Below are positions 63,290-64,000 of a DNA stretch of 64,000 bases, piece after piece. The translations under genes were made by a program, and so were the position numbers. Each line of letters starts with the position of its first letter. Within the stretch, counting starts at the first letter, position 1. The notes under the pieces are model-generated. The model had not been told where the DNA came from, searched no databases, and saw only the letters and a program-made list of their open reading frames with translations. The stretch comes from Tetrapyrgos nigripes (taxonomy: Eukaryota > Basidiomycota > Agaricomycetes > Agaricales > Campanellaceae), in the NCBI GenBank assembly GCA_013368315.1, contig JAACJM010000014.1:620001-684000 (forward strand). The letters are read 5' to 3'.

Positions 63290-64000
63290 GGTGGGTGTGA
63301 AAGTTCAGACGACTGGACGAAGGACTTGCGCTTTTGGTAGCTGAAATTCTTGGCATCCGGACCGGTCTCATAACACCCGCTGACGTCGATGTATCTCTGT
63401 TCCCAGCCCGGGTAATAGACTTCTCCTCCTCCTTCTCCTGGGACCTGAAATCAAGAGAGCTGCTATAAATAGCACCGGATATCTGGGGGTAACTATACGG
63501 AAGTCGGCATTACCTTCAAGAACAGCATATCCAACGAAGGGTACACGCCTTCCCCGACCTGAGGATGAATCTAGGAGGAAGAGTTGAGTTTTGCAAAGTG
63601 GAAATATTGACTTTTTGAGAGTTTAGGTCGCTGAGCGCTCGTATTCAAGATGTTCATTGTTATGAGTAGAGAAAATGGAGGCAGTCAATGCAGTTATTGA
63701 CTGAGTATTCTCAGAAAGCCCAGTCCCGCAATGCCCGATGATGTCGGCAATGAAGCGCTCTACACAGCTGGGTTTGAATATAGAAAGCACCAGTGTTATC
63801 GATGTCCAGGTTGAAGTGATTTTTGGTGCATCACTACACAATGGATAGTTGGAACGAAAGAACATTGATATTAAGGTCAGATAACAAAGAGAAAAGAATA
63901 TCCGCGATAGCAATGCAATAGCGACGTGCATACATGGGGTACAAGGGTGAGAAACCAGCATCTACAGCTTTGCAACAGCTATTAGCCAATCTTGGTACGA
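63290..64000. other. Upstream region of the hydrolase, diverged homologue of the palindrome arm
   Basis: It shares with the left arm (48754-49170) the order GGTGGGTGTGA, GACCGGTCTC, a variable stretch, ATAGCGA-GTGC and AGCTTTGCAAC near 63970. In the arms this is followed by the small membrane-protein gene, whose counterpart should lie beyond 64000. The minus-strand ORF at 63623-63961 resembles that of the arm at 48884-49183, but neither has clear coding features. Confidence 0.55.

Overview
The window looks like nuclear DNA of a filamentous basidiomycete, probably an Agaricomycete. Genes are dense and broken by many short introns, about 45-65 bases each with GT-AG ends. The gene set is typical of a eukaryote: COPII, condensin, separase, PIP5-kinase, an intersectin-type endocytic scaffold, MAPEG proteins and a secreted GH5 mannanase. 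I could not fix genus or species. Exon joins were made by hand. For SEC23, the 250-residue unknown gene, the intersectin-like gene, the phosphatase-like gene, the three MAPEG genes, the palindrome genes and the mannanase, the joined exons sum to a whole number of codons.

Layout. 1-6556: 3' part of a dead non-LTR (LINE) retrotransposon with endonuclease, reverse transcriptase and RNase H, ending in poly(A). 6.7-9.5 kb: remnants plus a small membrane-protein gene. 9.5-12.3 kb: SEC23. 13.9-14.7 kb: unknown 250-residue gene. 15.1-19.7 kb: condensin subunit YCG1/Cnd3. 20.2-26.9 kb: an intersectin-like gene of 19 exons. 27.1-27.7 kb: GNAT acetyltransferase. 27.8-35.2 kb: separase ESP1. 35.3-36.7 kb: histidine-phosphatase-like gene. 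37.3-47.7 kb: three MAPEG (MGST3-like) genes and one relic exon, surrounding the PIP5-kinase MSS4 and a tRNA-Glu. 48.2-51.5 kb: a mosaic of duplicated fragments around a near-perfect 2.7 kb palindrome. 51.8-56.8 kb: condensin subunit YCS4/Cnd1. 57.4-59.9 kb: phenol-hydroxylase-type FAD monooxygenase. 60.3-62.2 kb: GH5 beta-mannanase. 62.3-63.3 kb: proline-iminopeptidase-type hydrolase.

Two themes stand out. First, three chromosome-segregation genes (YCG1, ESP1, YCS4) lie within 42 kb. All have ACGCGT (MCB-like) sites close upstream, and ESP1 and YCS4 share the same ACGCGT-CACGTG-ACGCGT arrangement. Second, 48.6-51.4 kb is a 1364-base inverted repeat with a 9-base spacer. It carries two head-to-head copies of a small membrane-protein gene, and its flanks are built from pieces of YCS4, a MAPEG gene and the hydrolase gene. 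The sequence at 63.3-64.0 kb is a diverged version of the arm, so the source locus probably continues past the window end.
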